Assembly: GCA_037953625.1 (NCBI GenBank)
Contig: CM075655.1
Coordinates: forward strand, 84,347,501-84,411,500
Source: Crotalaria pallida
Taxonomy: Eukaryota; Streptophyta; Magnoliopsida; Fabales; Fabaceae
DNA: 64,000 bases
Direction of reading: 5' to 3'
How positions within the stretch are numbered: the first letter of the stretch is position 1; each line of letters begins with the position of its first letter. Shown here one piece after another: positions 1 through 10,729 of the stretch. The translations under genes and the position numbers were made by a program. The notes under the pieces are model-generated. The model did not search any database, was not told the origin of the DNA, and saw only the letters and a list, made by a program, of their open reading frames with translations.

Positions 1-341
1 TCTAGTGTAGCCCTATCCACAGCTGAGGTTGAATATGTCGCTTTGCGGGTAGCTGTTGTGCACAAATATTATGGTTAAAACAACAACTCCTAGACTTTGG
101 TGTAAGTCTAGATCACATTCCCATAAAATGTGATAACACTAGTGCAATAAATATTACCAAAAAATCAGTGCAACATTCTCGCACAAAGCATATAGAGATT
201 CGCCACCATTTTATTCGTGATCATATTCAAAAAGATGATTGCATTATTGAGTATGTGGACACTACGAGGCAGTTAGCTGATATTTTTAAGAAACCGCTTC
301 CTAAAGAAAATTTCTTTTTCATCGTAGAGAAATCGGTCTAA
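1..341 (+). pseudogene. Cop-1 pol 3' end: Copia RNase H tail
   Basis: This is the last part of a Ty1/copia polyprotein, cut by the window edge. The first frame reads the RNase H motif ALSTAEVEYVAL and closes at a TAA near position 76. The coding sense continues in another frame through KCDNTSAINITKK and HIEIRHHFIRDH to DTTRQLADIFKK, with a TAA at 339-341. These are the C-terminal RNase H motifs of Sirevirus-type Copia elements. At least one frameshift near position 70 breaks the frame, so this copy is dead. The rest of the element lies to the left of the window. The polypurine tracts and 3' LTR follow directly. Confidence 0.85.
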
Positions 342-732
342 CATCTGCCGCTCACCTTGATTGAATATGTGAGCATTCATGTTTACTCCCTTGTTATTAC
401 CAATGCTTTTACTCAGTGTTTCAGGGGGAGTTGAACATATTTCATACACAGGAGGAGAAATATTCATATATTTCAAATGAAAGTCCAAGATCTCCCACTC
501 GATTCTTTTTGATGAGGACAAAAGGGGGAGAAATATTCCTGATGATATGAGAAATATTTGATGATTTATGCATCAATACAGGGGGAGAAGCATTGTGTAT
601 TTTTTTGAGAAAAATATTGTTCTAGGGAAGGTTATATATTTATTTGTATATATATTTGCTTGTGTAACACTTGTGATGCAGATATTTCAAAATAGATCAG
701 AATAGAGGTTTGTCATTATCAAAAAGGGGGAG
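342..732 (+). other. Cop-1 3' untranslated region with several polypurine tracts
   Basis: No ORF on the element strand. It holds at least four G-rich polypurine tracts: CAGGGGGAG near 421, AAAGGGGGAG near 520, CAGGGGGAG near 580, and AAAAAGGGGGAG at 721-732, the last one abutting the LTR. As I recall, several polypurine tracts upstream of the 3' LTR are reported as a Sirevirus trait. The tract touching the LTR is the presumed plus-strand primer; the role of the others is unknown. Confidence 0.7.
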
Positions 733-2485
733 TGTTGGAAGTCAATCTCTCTCATGGACTACAAGAAGAATTAAAGGTTAAAGTTTTGATGATAACAAAC
801 TCAAGAATCAAGCAATGCTATCACAAGTCCTTTCAAGCTCAAGTTGAAGGCTCAAGCAAATAGAAGACTTTAATCCCTTTCCCTTACGACATGTTGTAAG
901 GTAATGAAGTCTTTCGTTCTTAATGAGTTAAAAGGCCAATGAGTTTTTCACTTAAAGGAGAAGAAAAAGAGTTTTCGTGAAAATCAGTTTTCTAACTTAG
1001 TTTCTGTAGAAATGATTGATGAAACAACTCTGGATGTTTTTATGTTATGAAAATCTATTTTTACAAGTGCAAGAAGGAGTAATCGATTACCTTCTTGAAG
1101 TAATCGATTAACTTTGTTGTATCACAGAAAAACCAGAGTGTGTGTAATCGATTATGTGAACTTGGGTAATCCATTACTTTTTGAATAAGAGTAATCGATT
1201 ACCTGGATCAAGTAATCGATTAACATTGTTGCATCATACATTTTCCAGAAGCAAAGTAATCGATTATTGCTTTGTAGTAATCAATTACATGATGTTGCAT
1301 CATACAAAAATCAGAGGCTCAGTAATCGTTTATTAGATTAGTGGTAATCGATTATATGAGTTGCATCATATACTAAACAGAAGTGAAGTAATCGATTACA
1401 TGCATGTGATAATCGATTACTGGTTTTTCAAATTAATTTCAAAGTTTCTATTTTTAAGGTGATAATCGAATGAAGTAATCGATTACCTCAAATTTTATTG
1501 AAAAACGTGTCAGAATCATTTTGATTTATTTCCAGATTTGTTTTACTTAATTGATTCTGATTTATTTTCAAAATTCGAATTTGATTTTATTTTTTAATTA
1601 TTTCCTTAATTGTTTTAAATCAAATCCTTAATTTATTTTCTTAAATCTATTTGATATGTATTTGATTTAAAAACCTATTTTATTCTATTACAAAACCATA
1701 TTTTATCTTATTCTGATTTTAAAATTGATTTTAATTTGTTTTCTTAAATCTCTTTGATTTAACAAGGTTTTAGTTTTTGAAATATACAAAACAAAAATCA
1801 CTTCAACATTCTAAACAATTTTTTTTATTCCTGACATTCTGATATTCACGTTCTTTCTCTTCTTCTTCAACTATTCTCTGGTTTTCACGTTCATACATTT
1901 TTTGAAGAACAAAACCTTGTTGGCCTTGTAACTTCTCACTAAAGGACTTCATTGCTATAGAGATATTATTGTTGTATCCGTGTTGTTGATAACACACTAT
2001 ACTTTTGTAATCACTCACATCATATTGTACTTGAACCGTAGATCGTAGCGAGTGTTTCCCTAGGTGTGAAGGATTGTATTCCTTTGTAGGGTGAGGAACC
2101 CTTGTGTGATATTGAGGCCCCTAGCGAACGGAGGTTCGTAGTAGTGTGCGGGGTGCTCGGGTTGTAATTGGGTGCGGCTCAATTGCTGGCTATAGAAATC
2201 TCAAGCGGGTCGCTTGGGGACTCGAGTAGGCCTTTCGACGGGAAGGCTGAACCAGTATAAAATTTCCTGGTGCAAGCTTTTCTATCCCTATCTCTTTTAA
2301 TTTTCGCATTTTCGTTTATTTACGTTTCCGCGCTACTCTTATTTTATTATCAATCGATTTCGCTCTCAATCTCAAACGTCTAATCTCTCCATAGCAAAAA
2401 TAATTTTTAAATTGTAAGTGCTTTTGCAATAAATTAATAAAACTCGATTCACCCCCCTCTCGAGATTTTGAGGCCAAACCTAACA
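733..2485 (+). mobile_element. Cop-1 3' LTR (Sirevirus-like Copia), about 1.75 kb
   Basis: It starts TGTTGGAAGTC right after a polypurine tract and ends CCTAACA, followed by ACCCT. The same flank ACCCT borders the near-identical solo LTR at 12206-13965, which fixes both ends. The 5' half holds paired TAATCGATTA palindromes. The 3' half is AT-rich and ends in a GC-richer stretch (2030-2280). One palindrome pair (about 1463-1486) has a small internal deletion compared with the right copy. Short ORFs inside look like chance. Confidence 0.85.
1080..1486 (+). repeat. Paired TAATCGATTA palindromes in the Cop-1 LTR
   Basis: About fourteen copies of AATCGATTA or close variants lie in pairs. Start positions I measured are 1081/1102, 1146/1168, 1193/1214, 1258/1279, 1324/1346 and 1390/1411, so spacing is 21 or 22 bp. 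Distances between pairs vary from 25 to 45 bp. Variants AATCCATTA (1168) and AATCAATTA (1279) occur at the same places in the right-hand copy or are intact there. The 21-bp spacing is two turns of B-DNA, which puts both sites on one face. Confidence 0.85.
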
Positions 2486-3189
2486 ACCCTTACTATTACT
2501 GCAGACAACAGCATGTCCAATGAAGCTAAGGCCTGGGTTCAACCATAAGAGCACAAGTTTTTATGTCGCTCCGGGCGGCTTCTTAAAAAATGATGCATTC
2601 GATTCATCTATGACAAATGGCTTATAAGACAACATAATTTTCATGAAAATACTCCCAACATGGAGGAAAGGCCCACTTTCAGGGTTGTCTTTGATCACTC
2701 TCAGTAATCCATACGTTAGCAAGCCATCATAAAATCTTAAATCGTATTGTGATCTTTCCTAAGCTATTTCAAATTTTCCGCAGCTTGATATCATAACAAT
2801 TTTGTCCTTTCTTGAAATCAATCTCCACACTTGATCGATAAATCCCTCACTGTGGCATATATCAACTAGGCATGTAATTATGGCGGGTGACTTGTTGCAA
2901 CAGCAGGCTATGTGCATAGCTGTAAAAACAATATTAATCCAACGATTATATATATATATATATATATATATCATATAAATATACACTATTACTATAAGCC
3001 AAATGACATCATCACGAGAGTTTACTCAAAACCGTGGAGGAAGATAATGAGAAGTTCCTACAAAGACTTAGCCAATAAGGTTTGTCAATACATTAACCAT
3101 GGTGTTTTTCAATTACTTTACCCTAAATTTTTTTTCAAAAATCTTATATATATATATATATCCAAATTTAAACACTTAGTAAATATATT
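2486..3189 (-). pseudogene. CCCH-gene remnant and unidentified flank of Cop-1
   Basis: On the minus strand, bases 2486-2555 match the start of the CCCH coding exon at 8569-8640, so Cop-1 inserted into a copy of that gene. The rest has no match in the forward gene copy. A minus-strand reading at about 2759-2935 gives TAMHIACCCNKSPAIITCLVD, loosely like an ankyrin repeat, but a stop follows and I cannot name it. An AT microsatellite lies at 2947-2971. The segment is repeated at 13966-14674 with few changes. Confidence 0.5.
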
Positions 3190-5520
3190 TATCCTCATGC
3201 TTGCCAACACGTCAGGCATGCAGTAAGGAACGTGTTTAAAGCCTTCATGGTGAAGGAACCCCCCTCTTGTTGATCAAAACCCATCTCAAAAGGAAAGCAA
3301 CACAGCTTTCTGGTGTGCTCTTGCTCCCTTTCGTTCTCCTTCTCTGGGCAGTCGTAAACCACGAAACTTATACACACTTGAAGCCCTTTGTTCCTTCTTG
3401 ACATAGGAATTGAAATCACGTGAATTGATGCACCACGTAGAGAGTTATCGACATGCGAAGTTAGCTCCCTGAATCATATTTCCATCCCAGCCTGACAATC
3501 GATTATCATGTCTGTCTAAGACCAGCAATTTGAAAATACACGTGGTAATCAATTGTCCAACCCTGACAATCGATTATCCTGGTCCAGAATTGATATTTTC
3601 CAACTTTGATGATACTTAAGCTTTAGCCAAGTCATAAATGTGATTTCTGGAATGACAATTTGTATAAATCGACTAAGTGAATCAAGAATGTATTTGGATT
3701 GGAAATATTATGGTTTGGTAATCGGAAAAAGGTTTGCACTTATATGCATCACGTGCAACGATTAAGATGGTAAGGCTTAATGAGGCTGGAATGCAGTATG
3801 TCACAAAGCCATTGGGCTATGGTGTAGTATGTGTCTCGAGGCCAATTCACGCTAATGTTGAGTTAGCTCTGGTTCCAATAGTTGATGCTTGATTAGCCTA
3901 GGGCGAGGAATGCCCCGTGGTCATTAAGCTAGAACATGTAATGTTCCAAGGCTCGCTCCCATTGTACAGGTGGATGACTAGACTAGGTTAAGGAATAAAC
4001 CACGAGGTCCGATCCTACCAAACCGTTGTAGCTCCGAGAGATTATAATTTTGATGGACATGCATCATGCCACTTAATTATTAGATAATATGATTGTGAAT
4101 AAATGGATTGAGCACGTGATTTTCATTATGATGATTATGCGTGAATGTTTGTTCATGGTTACTAAGTCTATTATCCGCTTACGCGATATGACAAGTGATT
4201 TACTCCCATCTACCATGTTTGTGTGGTAGGTACAAGTGACAATTCGAGTTGGTTGACCCGTCGAGCCACAGACTCAAGCAGAAAGGAAAGGTACTCAATT
4301 GCTCATTGACCTTGTTTGGTCCATTGTAACCCTGAGATGTTGTACTTTGAAAAGGAAACATTTTTATTCACTATCTTTCAATAAAGGGAATTTTTATTTT
4401 TCGTCGTAACTCTTTTGATAAAATTATTTCATTCCCTTTATAAAAGATAAGGGTGTTACATTATGGTATCATAGCAGATCCTTCCTTTCGTCCTGAGAGT
4501 ATGGTTTCATCACCTCTATTGTCAATCTCTGTCAAAATTATCGTAGAATCAATTAGAAATCATTAGAAGTCATTAGAAATGTAAGAATCTTGTTTGATTT
4601 TAGAAATTGTCTAAATAAAACATAGCGATTTTGTTGTTAAGCTTCGGTCAAGTTATGACAAACTCGTGCTCATCTACCTCTGTTACGATTAGAAGAAAGG
4701 ATGTTAGTTAAGCAAAGAGAGAATGATAATCAATGGGCAAGGGCAAACAAATGTCACCCCAACGGAAATGAAAAATCTCTAGAACTTAACTAACCAAACA
4801 AAATCTAATGGTGACGAATAATCTTTATCTTTCAATTCATTGAATAGAAAGATGCATCTCGTAATCTTCCTTGTGGAGGATTATAAACTTCAATTGGATT
4901 GATATGGTCCATCTATCAATGGTATGTGATGTTAGGATTGGCCACCCTAATATTTACAACTATTGGCAGAAATGATCATAAATATCCAAAAACCTCATTC
5001 TAATCGAAGTGCGCGGTGGAAACATCCGACAATAGATCTTTCACTACTTAATCCCTTTTATTGACCTAATCCTTGATCGCTTATCCTTATGAAAGTAGAA
5101 CTCCAGCAAACCATTTTCTTGGATCACCACTTAGCATTTTTGGAAAATGGAATTCCCTATACCTGGATTGTTAAACCTCGATAATACCTTTCCAAAGAAT
5201 AATCTTTTATGATCTTGTTCAAAGTTCTTTTATTCCAAAGTAAATGAATCTTTCCCGCAACGATGATGAATTCCTCATATCCTTCGAATGATTCGACATC
5301 CCTACCCGACGAATCCCTTATTCACTTACCCTTGTGACTATTTTGGGTTTCTTTTGAGAATTTTTTATTTTTTTTGGTTTTGTAGTTAGAATTTTGTTGT
5401 GCTTCATATCTAGGCATCTTGAAACCTTAAGAACTTAGAATATTTTCCAATCATGATAATCTTGAGTTGTTAAACTTTTTAAAGTTATTTATTAGAGCAT
5501 TCTTAAAACCATCCCCACCT
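3190..5520 (+). mobile_element. Gyp-C fragment, left copy: truncated LTR plus leader
   Basis: This matches the Gyp-C 3' LTR (43338-45819) from its CCAACACGTCAGGCATG segment onward. The LTR part ends GGGTGTTACA at 4460. A primer-binding site for initiator tRNA-Met follows at 4464-4475 (TGGTATCATAGC, one change from the usual TGGTATCAGAGC). The first 450 bp or so of the LTR and an internal stretch are missing. Bases 4476-5520 are the untranslated leader, without a gene. The match to the right copy stops at about 5520, in the middle of the leader, which marks the end of the duplicated block. Confidence 0.75.
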
Positions 5521-8500
5521 TATCAAATATCAGCACCTAAGTTCATAATGAATGATTAGAAAGCAAGTATAAAAAAAAAAAAAAAAAACTGGTATGCCAA
5601 ATATTTCATGTCTAACTGCAATTCACTAAAAAATACTAATTTTTTTAAGGGTTTTAGCGTGTTATGAGATTAACTACAAAAATCTAGAGTTTGCAATATT
5701 TAAAAAATTATTTTTGTTCCATACTTTATACTTAATCAAAAACAAACATGGTCTTATACACAATGACAAAGAATGATTAAAAAAACAAAAGAAAGAAAAT
5801 GGAGAATCACAGACCCAATAATTAAGGATAGAGTAAACTTGATGGAAAAATTCAAAATTGATGTTTTGAGGATTACCTTGGTCGGGGATGAAGTGCGGTG
5901 AAGAAATTGAAACAGCTGGAACAAAATAAAGTACTCAGTTATTAAATATAAGAAAAAATTACACTCTAATACAAATAACTAACTTTGTATTTTTCCATAA
6001 ACAAAGAGAAAATAGGTAATGCACCGACAGTGTAAAAATGTATCATCCACCATTCATCCATTTATTGTCGTTGACTTTTAGATTAAAGTAATACAAATGA
6101 ATGGTGGATGATGGACTGATGGTATAAAAAACTTTATACCGTCAATGCATACCCATTAATCTAAAAAAAACTAACTTTGTATTTTCGATACAATAATTTT
6201 TAAAATATTTATACAAAATATTGTAGTATTTAAATTTTTTTTTCAATGCAAATTTTCTATAGAAGTCAATTTTTTTATAAATCGAAAAAATTAAATACAC
6301 TCAATTAACTTTCTTACTAATTGTAAAGTTAGTTTTTTTTTTTTAAATTCTAATAGCACTAGAAAATACTGTATGCACCCATCTTTTTAAATTTTATGCA
6401 TTCATCATTCCAAATTTGCCCTCCTATCTATTCACCTTAACTCCCTTTTTACCTCAACGCACCCACCCTATTTCCCTTTCAAATCTATTAGCACCCACCT
6501 CTTTCAAATCCCTAACACCCAGAGGCACCTTCTCCTTCCACTATATCAACTCCATTAACATTATTTATAAGACCCCTATTTATATAATATTTTCTAGATT
6601 TCCAATATTATTAGTAGGGTTAATTTGAAAATATATATCAAATGCTCACATTTTTAATACCATTAATTAAATTAATCAACTTTTTTTTTGGTATAAATTG
6701 ATATGCGATTAAAATATCTTAGTTATATACAATATATATTTTTTTTCAAAAAGTACAAGACACTGTATAAACACCGAAATTAAGAAACAAATATTGAATT
6801 AAATTTCTTATAAGCAATTTATCAAGTTATAAAAAATAATGACTTAATTATGTCACAAACTTATGAAGTTTGGAATATTTTTGCCAAATACCCTTATTCT
6901 TTTTTCCAATGTTTGACTCCTCGAAGTTATTTCTGGGTTTGTCATATACCCCTACTACCAATTTTGGCCATGTGGTGCCACGTGGGCGAATAAGGGTATC
7001 TGACAAAAGTACCACAAACTTCACGTATAGTAGTAGGTGGGGTTTGAACCCACAACCTCCCAATTTATAAAAAATGCTGCAACCACAAGACTAGTCATTA
7101 ATATTAGTTCGAGTTTGGTTCGTACATTATATATTACCATTTGTCATCAATTAAAAAAAATGAAAAAAGTATTCTTCATCTTCTTCTTCATGGCTCTTCA
7201 TCTTTCTCTATCCATTTTGTTGTAGATCCGCGAAAGGTGGTGAAAGGAAACCACTTTGACTCATTAAACATATGCTGCGGAGGCGTCAAAACTCATGGAG
7301 ATCTAGATCCGGATGAAGCCGATGATGGCATGGTGGTCACACCGGACGGGGCAATCTTGGCAAGACCGTTGCGAAGTCGGCGGGGCACAGGGAAAGTGAG
7401 TTCCTCGAGCCCTCTCTCTCACCACCGCTCCCAAGCCCTCCACCGGCTGCCACCGTCGCCACACCACACCAAATCGCATCAACAAGCCCTCCACCACCAC
7501 GGTTGGTCCCTTCTTCACCGCCACCGCCACCGCCACCACACGACAACAGATCACATCAACGACTGCCATGTCACCCTCTTCTTCAACTCCTCCAAGCCAC
7601 GCATGTCGCATCACTACAGGTACTAACTCCTCCGTTCTATTGATTTGTTTGCTCAGTATGGTTAAATTTTTTTTTTAATTGAAACCCTAATCAACTTTAT
7701 TTCGTTTTAATTTAGTTTCCATTCCTAGTTGTATTCCTTAATTGGTTCACTATTTCTATGACGTTGATGCATGCAAGAGAAACATAATCCTTAAAATAAA
7801 ATAAAAGTAAAAAATCTTTGATTAAAATGAAAAAAGAAAAATGTGAAGAGAGTGATGACATTGTGATGCAAGTTTTGGTATTTTTCTGCTTATGTTCTTC
7901 ACTGCAAGGTTTCTGCATTTGGGTTTCTCTCTGATTGATTAAAAGTAGGTGGGTTTTTTTTAGTAAATTTTTCTGCTCCCATCTTAAATTTGGGTAACTC
8001 TGTTGTCGAAGGCTGCACTGGCTGTTACTGGAGTTTACTTATATGCAAGAAGGGGGTTGGTGGTTATGCTATTGTATTTTAGTAGTAAAGGGGAGTTATT
8101 TGGTGAACTATGCTATTGAAGGCTATTATTTTGTACTTCACATTTAGGTGGAAATGAAAATCATTAGTGCTTTAGTGGTTCACTTTAGTACTAAAAAACT
8201 CTTGTAATTTGGTTGTTTGCGGGAAGTATTTCTTATACTTCTTTGCTCTCTTTAGAATGAAATCTTTTTCTTATCCAAAAAAAACTATATATAAATTTTA
8301 TGGATGGTTTCTGAGTTATTTTGAAGAATGTTCAAATAAAGTTTGTTTTTTTGGTAATAATCAGATACCATTTTGACACCATTTCGACGCTTTTGTTATA
8401 TTGTTCAATTATATTTTGTGTTGGATTCTGTTTTTTGGTTTTTGGTTTCTGACAAATTTCGAATTTTTTTTTTACTTCTCTAAACTTTTTTAGGATGGTT

Positions 8501-8568
8501 TTTTGGAGTTCATTTTGAAGAATGTGTAAATAAAGTTTTGGAGTTCATTTTTTGAGGATGGTTTTGGA
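5521..8568. other. Unassigned AT-rich spacer
   Basis: I see no gene I can name. It holds an A tract (5570-5588), a small MITE (6014-6154) and AT-rich sequence to 6850. Near 7030-7070 a segment reads GFEPTTS, a translation often met in plant repeats, with a tRNA T-loop-like GGTTTGAACCC. From 7230 to 7625 it is GC-richer and has an open frame of about 130 codons with His/Pro repeats and a KVVKGNHFDSLN-like start. It could be an old exon or a chance ORF. 7630-8568 looks like intron or UTR sequence. Confidence 0.4.
6014..6154. mobile_element. Small foldback MITE
   Basis: The ends are inverted repeats: GGTAATGCACCGACAGTGTAAA at the left pairs imperfectly with TTTATACCGTCAATGCATACC at the right. 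Inside, ATCCACCATTCAT pairs with ATGAATGGTGGAT. The whole unit of about 140 bp can fold on itself. No coding capacity. Its superfamily cannot be told from this copy. Confidence 0.6.
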
Positions 8569-10109
8569 GTTAACCCAGACCTTAGCTTCATTGGACATGT
8601 TGTTGTTTGTAGTAATAGTAAGGGTGGTATTGATGGCAATTTTGATACTTGTATCATGAATGATATCAAACATGTGCATGCTCTTATTGTAGGCTTGCGT
8701 GGCAGAGAAAGCAATGAGGAGCGTCCAACGGGAAATTGGGATGATGATCAGAAAATTATACATAAGATGAAGTTGTGCAAGAAGTGTTGTAATGGGGAAG
8801 AGTGTCCTTATGGTGAAAAGTGCAGTTTTCTTCATGAGGATTATGCCAAGTTTAGGGATGATTCTGGGAGAATTAGGGAGAGTTGAACAATAAGCATTGG
8901 GACTAATGGATCTCCAAAGTCCTACAGGAATGACTTTAATAATAATGTTGAAACTTATAATGGTGTGGCTGTGAATATGGGATTGAATGCTTTCAGGGGA
9001 AATGTGAGGTCTACTTTCTAGAAGACTAAATTGTGTATCAAGTGGGAGACAGCAGGCCACTGTCCCTTTGGGCAGGATTGTCACTTTGCTCATGGCCAAT
9101 CAGGTATATAGTTTCGCCATTCCAAAAAACTCATTATGTGTTGATCTCCCCTTCTACTTTGAATTCAATGTGTCTTTTTTGTTGTTGTGTATGATTTTAT
9201 TTTTCGCCAATGGTCTGTTTTGACAAACTTTCCTCCTTTACTATTCCTTGTCCTTTATATTGTGCTTGTAAAAATTTAATCACTCAATGGAATGTGATTT
9301 CACACATTCTAACTGAGGATTTAATATTTCTTTGTGTCTAGTTGATATATTCTTTTGACAACATGTGTTTTCTAAATGAGGATTTGATAATTTTTGCGTT
9401 GTATTAAGGGTTTTCAATCATTGTTTTGATTGCGTTGTGGTCCAATGTGGCCAATGCGGTCCACCACAATTGAGATGTAGTAGCCACATCATGTGATATG
9501 TGATATGGTCCACAATTGTACTACGGTTCATGCAGATTTTACTTTTGTTTTGAATTAATGAATCATATGTAAATGAAAGGTTGCATTTTCTATGAACTCT
9601 ATTTAGATTTTCAAAGAATTAAAGATGTCTTGCTCATCTTTTAATCCAAGATTTACTTTCATATAGCATATGATAACTTGTACCATATGTTTATTCTGAA
9701 CAAAAAATAAGGATCAAATCACATAAATAATTCATTGTTTGGTTGGCATTGTTTGGTTGGCATCTCTCATCTCTCATCTCTAACTCTTAATCAATGATTA
9801 TTTTACGTATCAAAGTTGCGTGTTCCTGGTGGATGCGTTGAAGTGGAAGTTGCAGCAGGTGGCATTCCAATTTCAACTCATTCTACCGTTCCGACATTGA
9901 CAAAAGTTCCATCTATTCCTGCCATTGATGCTGCTGCTGTTGCACCTCTTTGCAGAATACCAAGCCTGCCCCTGGCAAATGAACTAGGGCCAGGTAAGAA
10001 GCGTTTACTAAAGAAGTGGAAAGGACCAAAGAAGATCAATGGAATCTATGGTGATTGGCTTGAAGATATGCCACTTGAGCAAGACGTGCCTAGTGGAATG
10101 GATACCTAA
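8569..10109 (+). pseudogene. Tandem CCCH zinc-finger gene, forward copy (broken)
   Basis: Two exons are visible. Exon one (8569-9103) encodes two perfect C-x8-C-x5-C-x3-H fingers: LCKKCCNGEECPYGEKCSFLH and, after two stops, LCIKWETAGHCPFGQDCHFAH. It ends at a GT donor in CAG|GTATAT. Exon two (about 9814-10109) ends KWKGPKKINGIYGDWLEDMP and a TAA. This resembles plant RNA-binding CCCH proteins of the AtC3H39 type (tentative). In-frame stops lie at TGA 8884-8886 and at TAG 9019-9021, and the acceptor site has CAAAG where the inverted copy has CAGAG. The upstream exons are absent. Conclusion: a decayed duplicate, probably not a working gene. Confidence 0.8.
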
Positions 10110-10350
10110 GTTGAAGTTTCTGCTCTAGAAAAACTTCTGAATCACTTGGATTTGGATAATTGATTCTTCCTCCGAAGACACATGATTTTTAATATTATGT
10201 GGTCCCTGATTGTTGATCACTTGGTAGCTTTATTTTCTTATTGGTACTTAATTTTCTTATGTTTATTGCAATAGTTTTTGTAGTTAAACATGTTCATTTA
10301 TCATTCAGTCAGTGCATTATGTGTCTTAGACTCAGTACCTTTTTCTAAGG

Positions 10351-10413
10351 GTGTTAAACCATATCTACATAGATATGGTTTAACACCATATCTACATAGA
10401 TATGGTTTAACAC
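10351..10413. repeat. Hairpin doublet at the centre of the inverted repeat
   Basis: Bases 10351-10386 form a near-perfect palindrome: GTGTTAAACCATATCTA pairs with TAGATATGGTTTAACAC around a 2-base loop. A second overlapping copy of the same palindrome (without the first few bases) follows to 10413. It lies at the junction between the two gene arms, where such structures could have driven the inverted duplication. Confidence 0.85.
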
Positions 10414-10729
10414 TTTAACCTGTTTGCGGACTGGATTTGGGTTTAGAAACTGACAATTGTAGAAACCCAAACTAGAATTCCACGCAACACCCTTAGAAAA
10501 AGGTACCGAGTCTGAGGCACATAATGCACTGACTGAATGATAAATGAACATGTTTAACTACAAAAACTATAGCAATAAACATAAGAAAATTAAGTACCAA
10601 TAAGAAAAATAAAGCTATGAGGTTTCCAACAATCAGGGACCACAAATATTAAAAATCCCGTGTCTTCGGAGGAAGAATCAATTTTCCAAATCCAAGTGAT
10701 TCAGAAGTTTATCAAGAGCACAAACTTCA

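Larger units (their letters stand above)
733..5520 (+). repeat. Segmental duplication, left copy (partner 12206-16985)
   Basis: The 4.8 kb from the Cop-1 LTR through the CCCH flank and the Gyp-C fragment reappears in the same order and orientation at 12206-16985. Differences are scattered single bases and small indels, apart from a short deletion near 4540-4570 versus 16020. The left copy is preceded by Cop-1 internal sequence; the right copy is preceded by CCCH sequence and the TSD. So both insertions are older than the duplication. Confidence 0.85.

Noticed and set aside
1080..1486. CRISPR-like array from regularly spaced short repeats
   Set aside because: Repeats are 9-12 bp palindromes, spacers are not unit length across the array, the genome is a plant, and the same motif is found in many LTRs.
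2947..2971. Tyr/Ile-rich ORFs over TATATA runs (also near 14430, 33840 and 41970)
   Set aside because: They are translations of AT microsatellites in non-coding or LTR sequence; the repeat length varies between copies.
2759..2986. Ankyrin-repeat gene on the minus strand
   Set aside because: Only one loose motif (TAMHIACCCNKSPAIITCLVD) and a stop soon after; too little to name it.
3195..3419. A 74-codon minus-strand ORF repeated at 14680 and in longer form at 43709
   Set aside because: It lies in the Gyp-C LTR and is kept only because the LTR is repeated; the third copy shifts frame and changes its end. No sign of splicing or a promoter on that strand.
7037..7225. GFEPTTS-type ORF as a gene
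   Set aside because: Short, without conserved neighbours, and a well-known type of spurious translation from plant repeats.
7141..7626. A 161-codon ORF with His/Pro-rich end as a real protein
   Set aside because: Compositionally simple (CCACCG repeats), opposite-strand ORFs of similar size overlap it, and I see no family or splice context.
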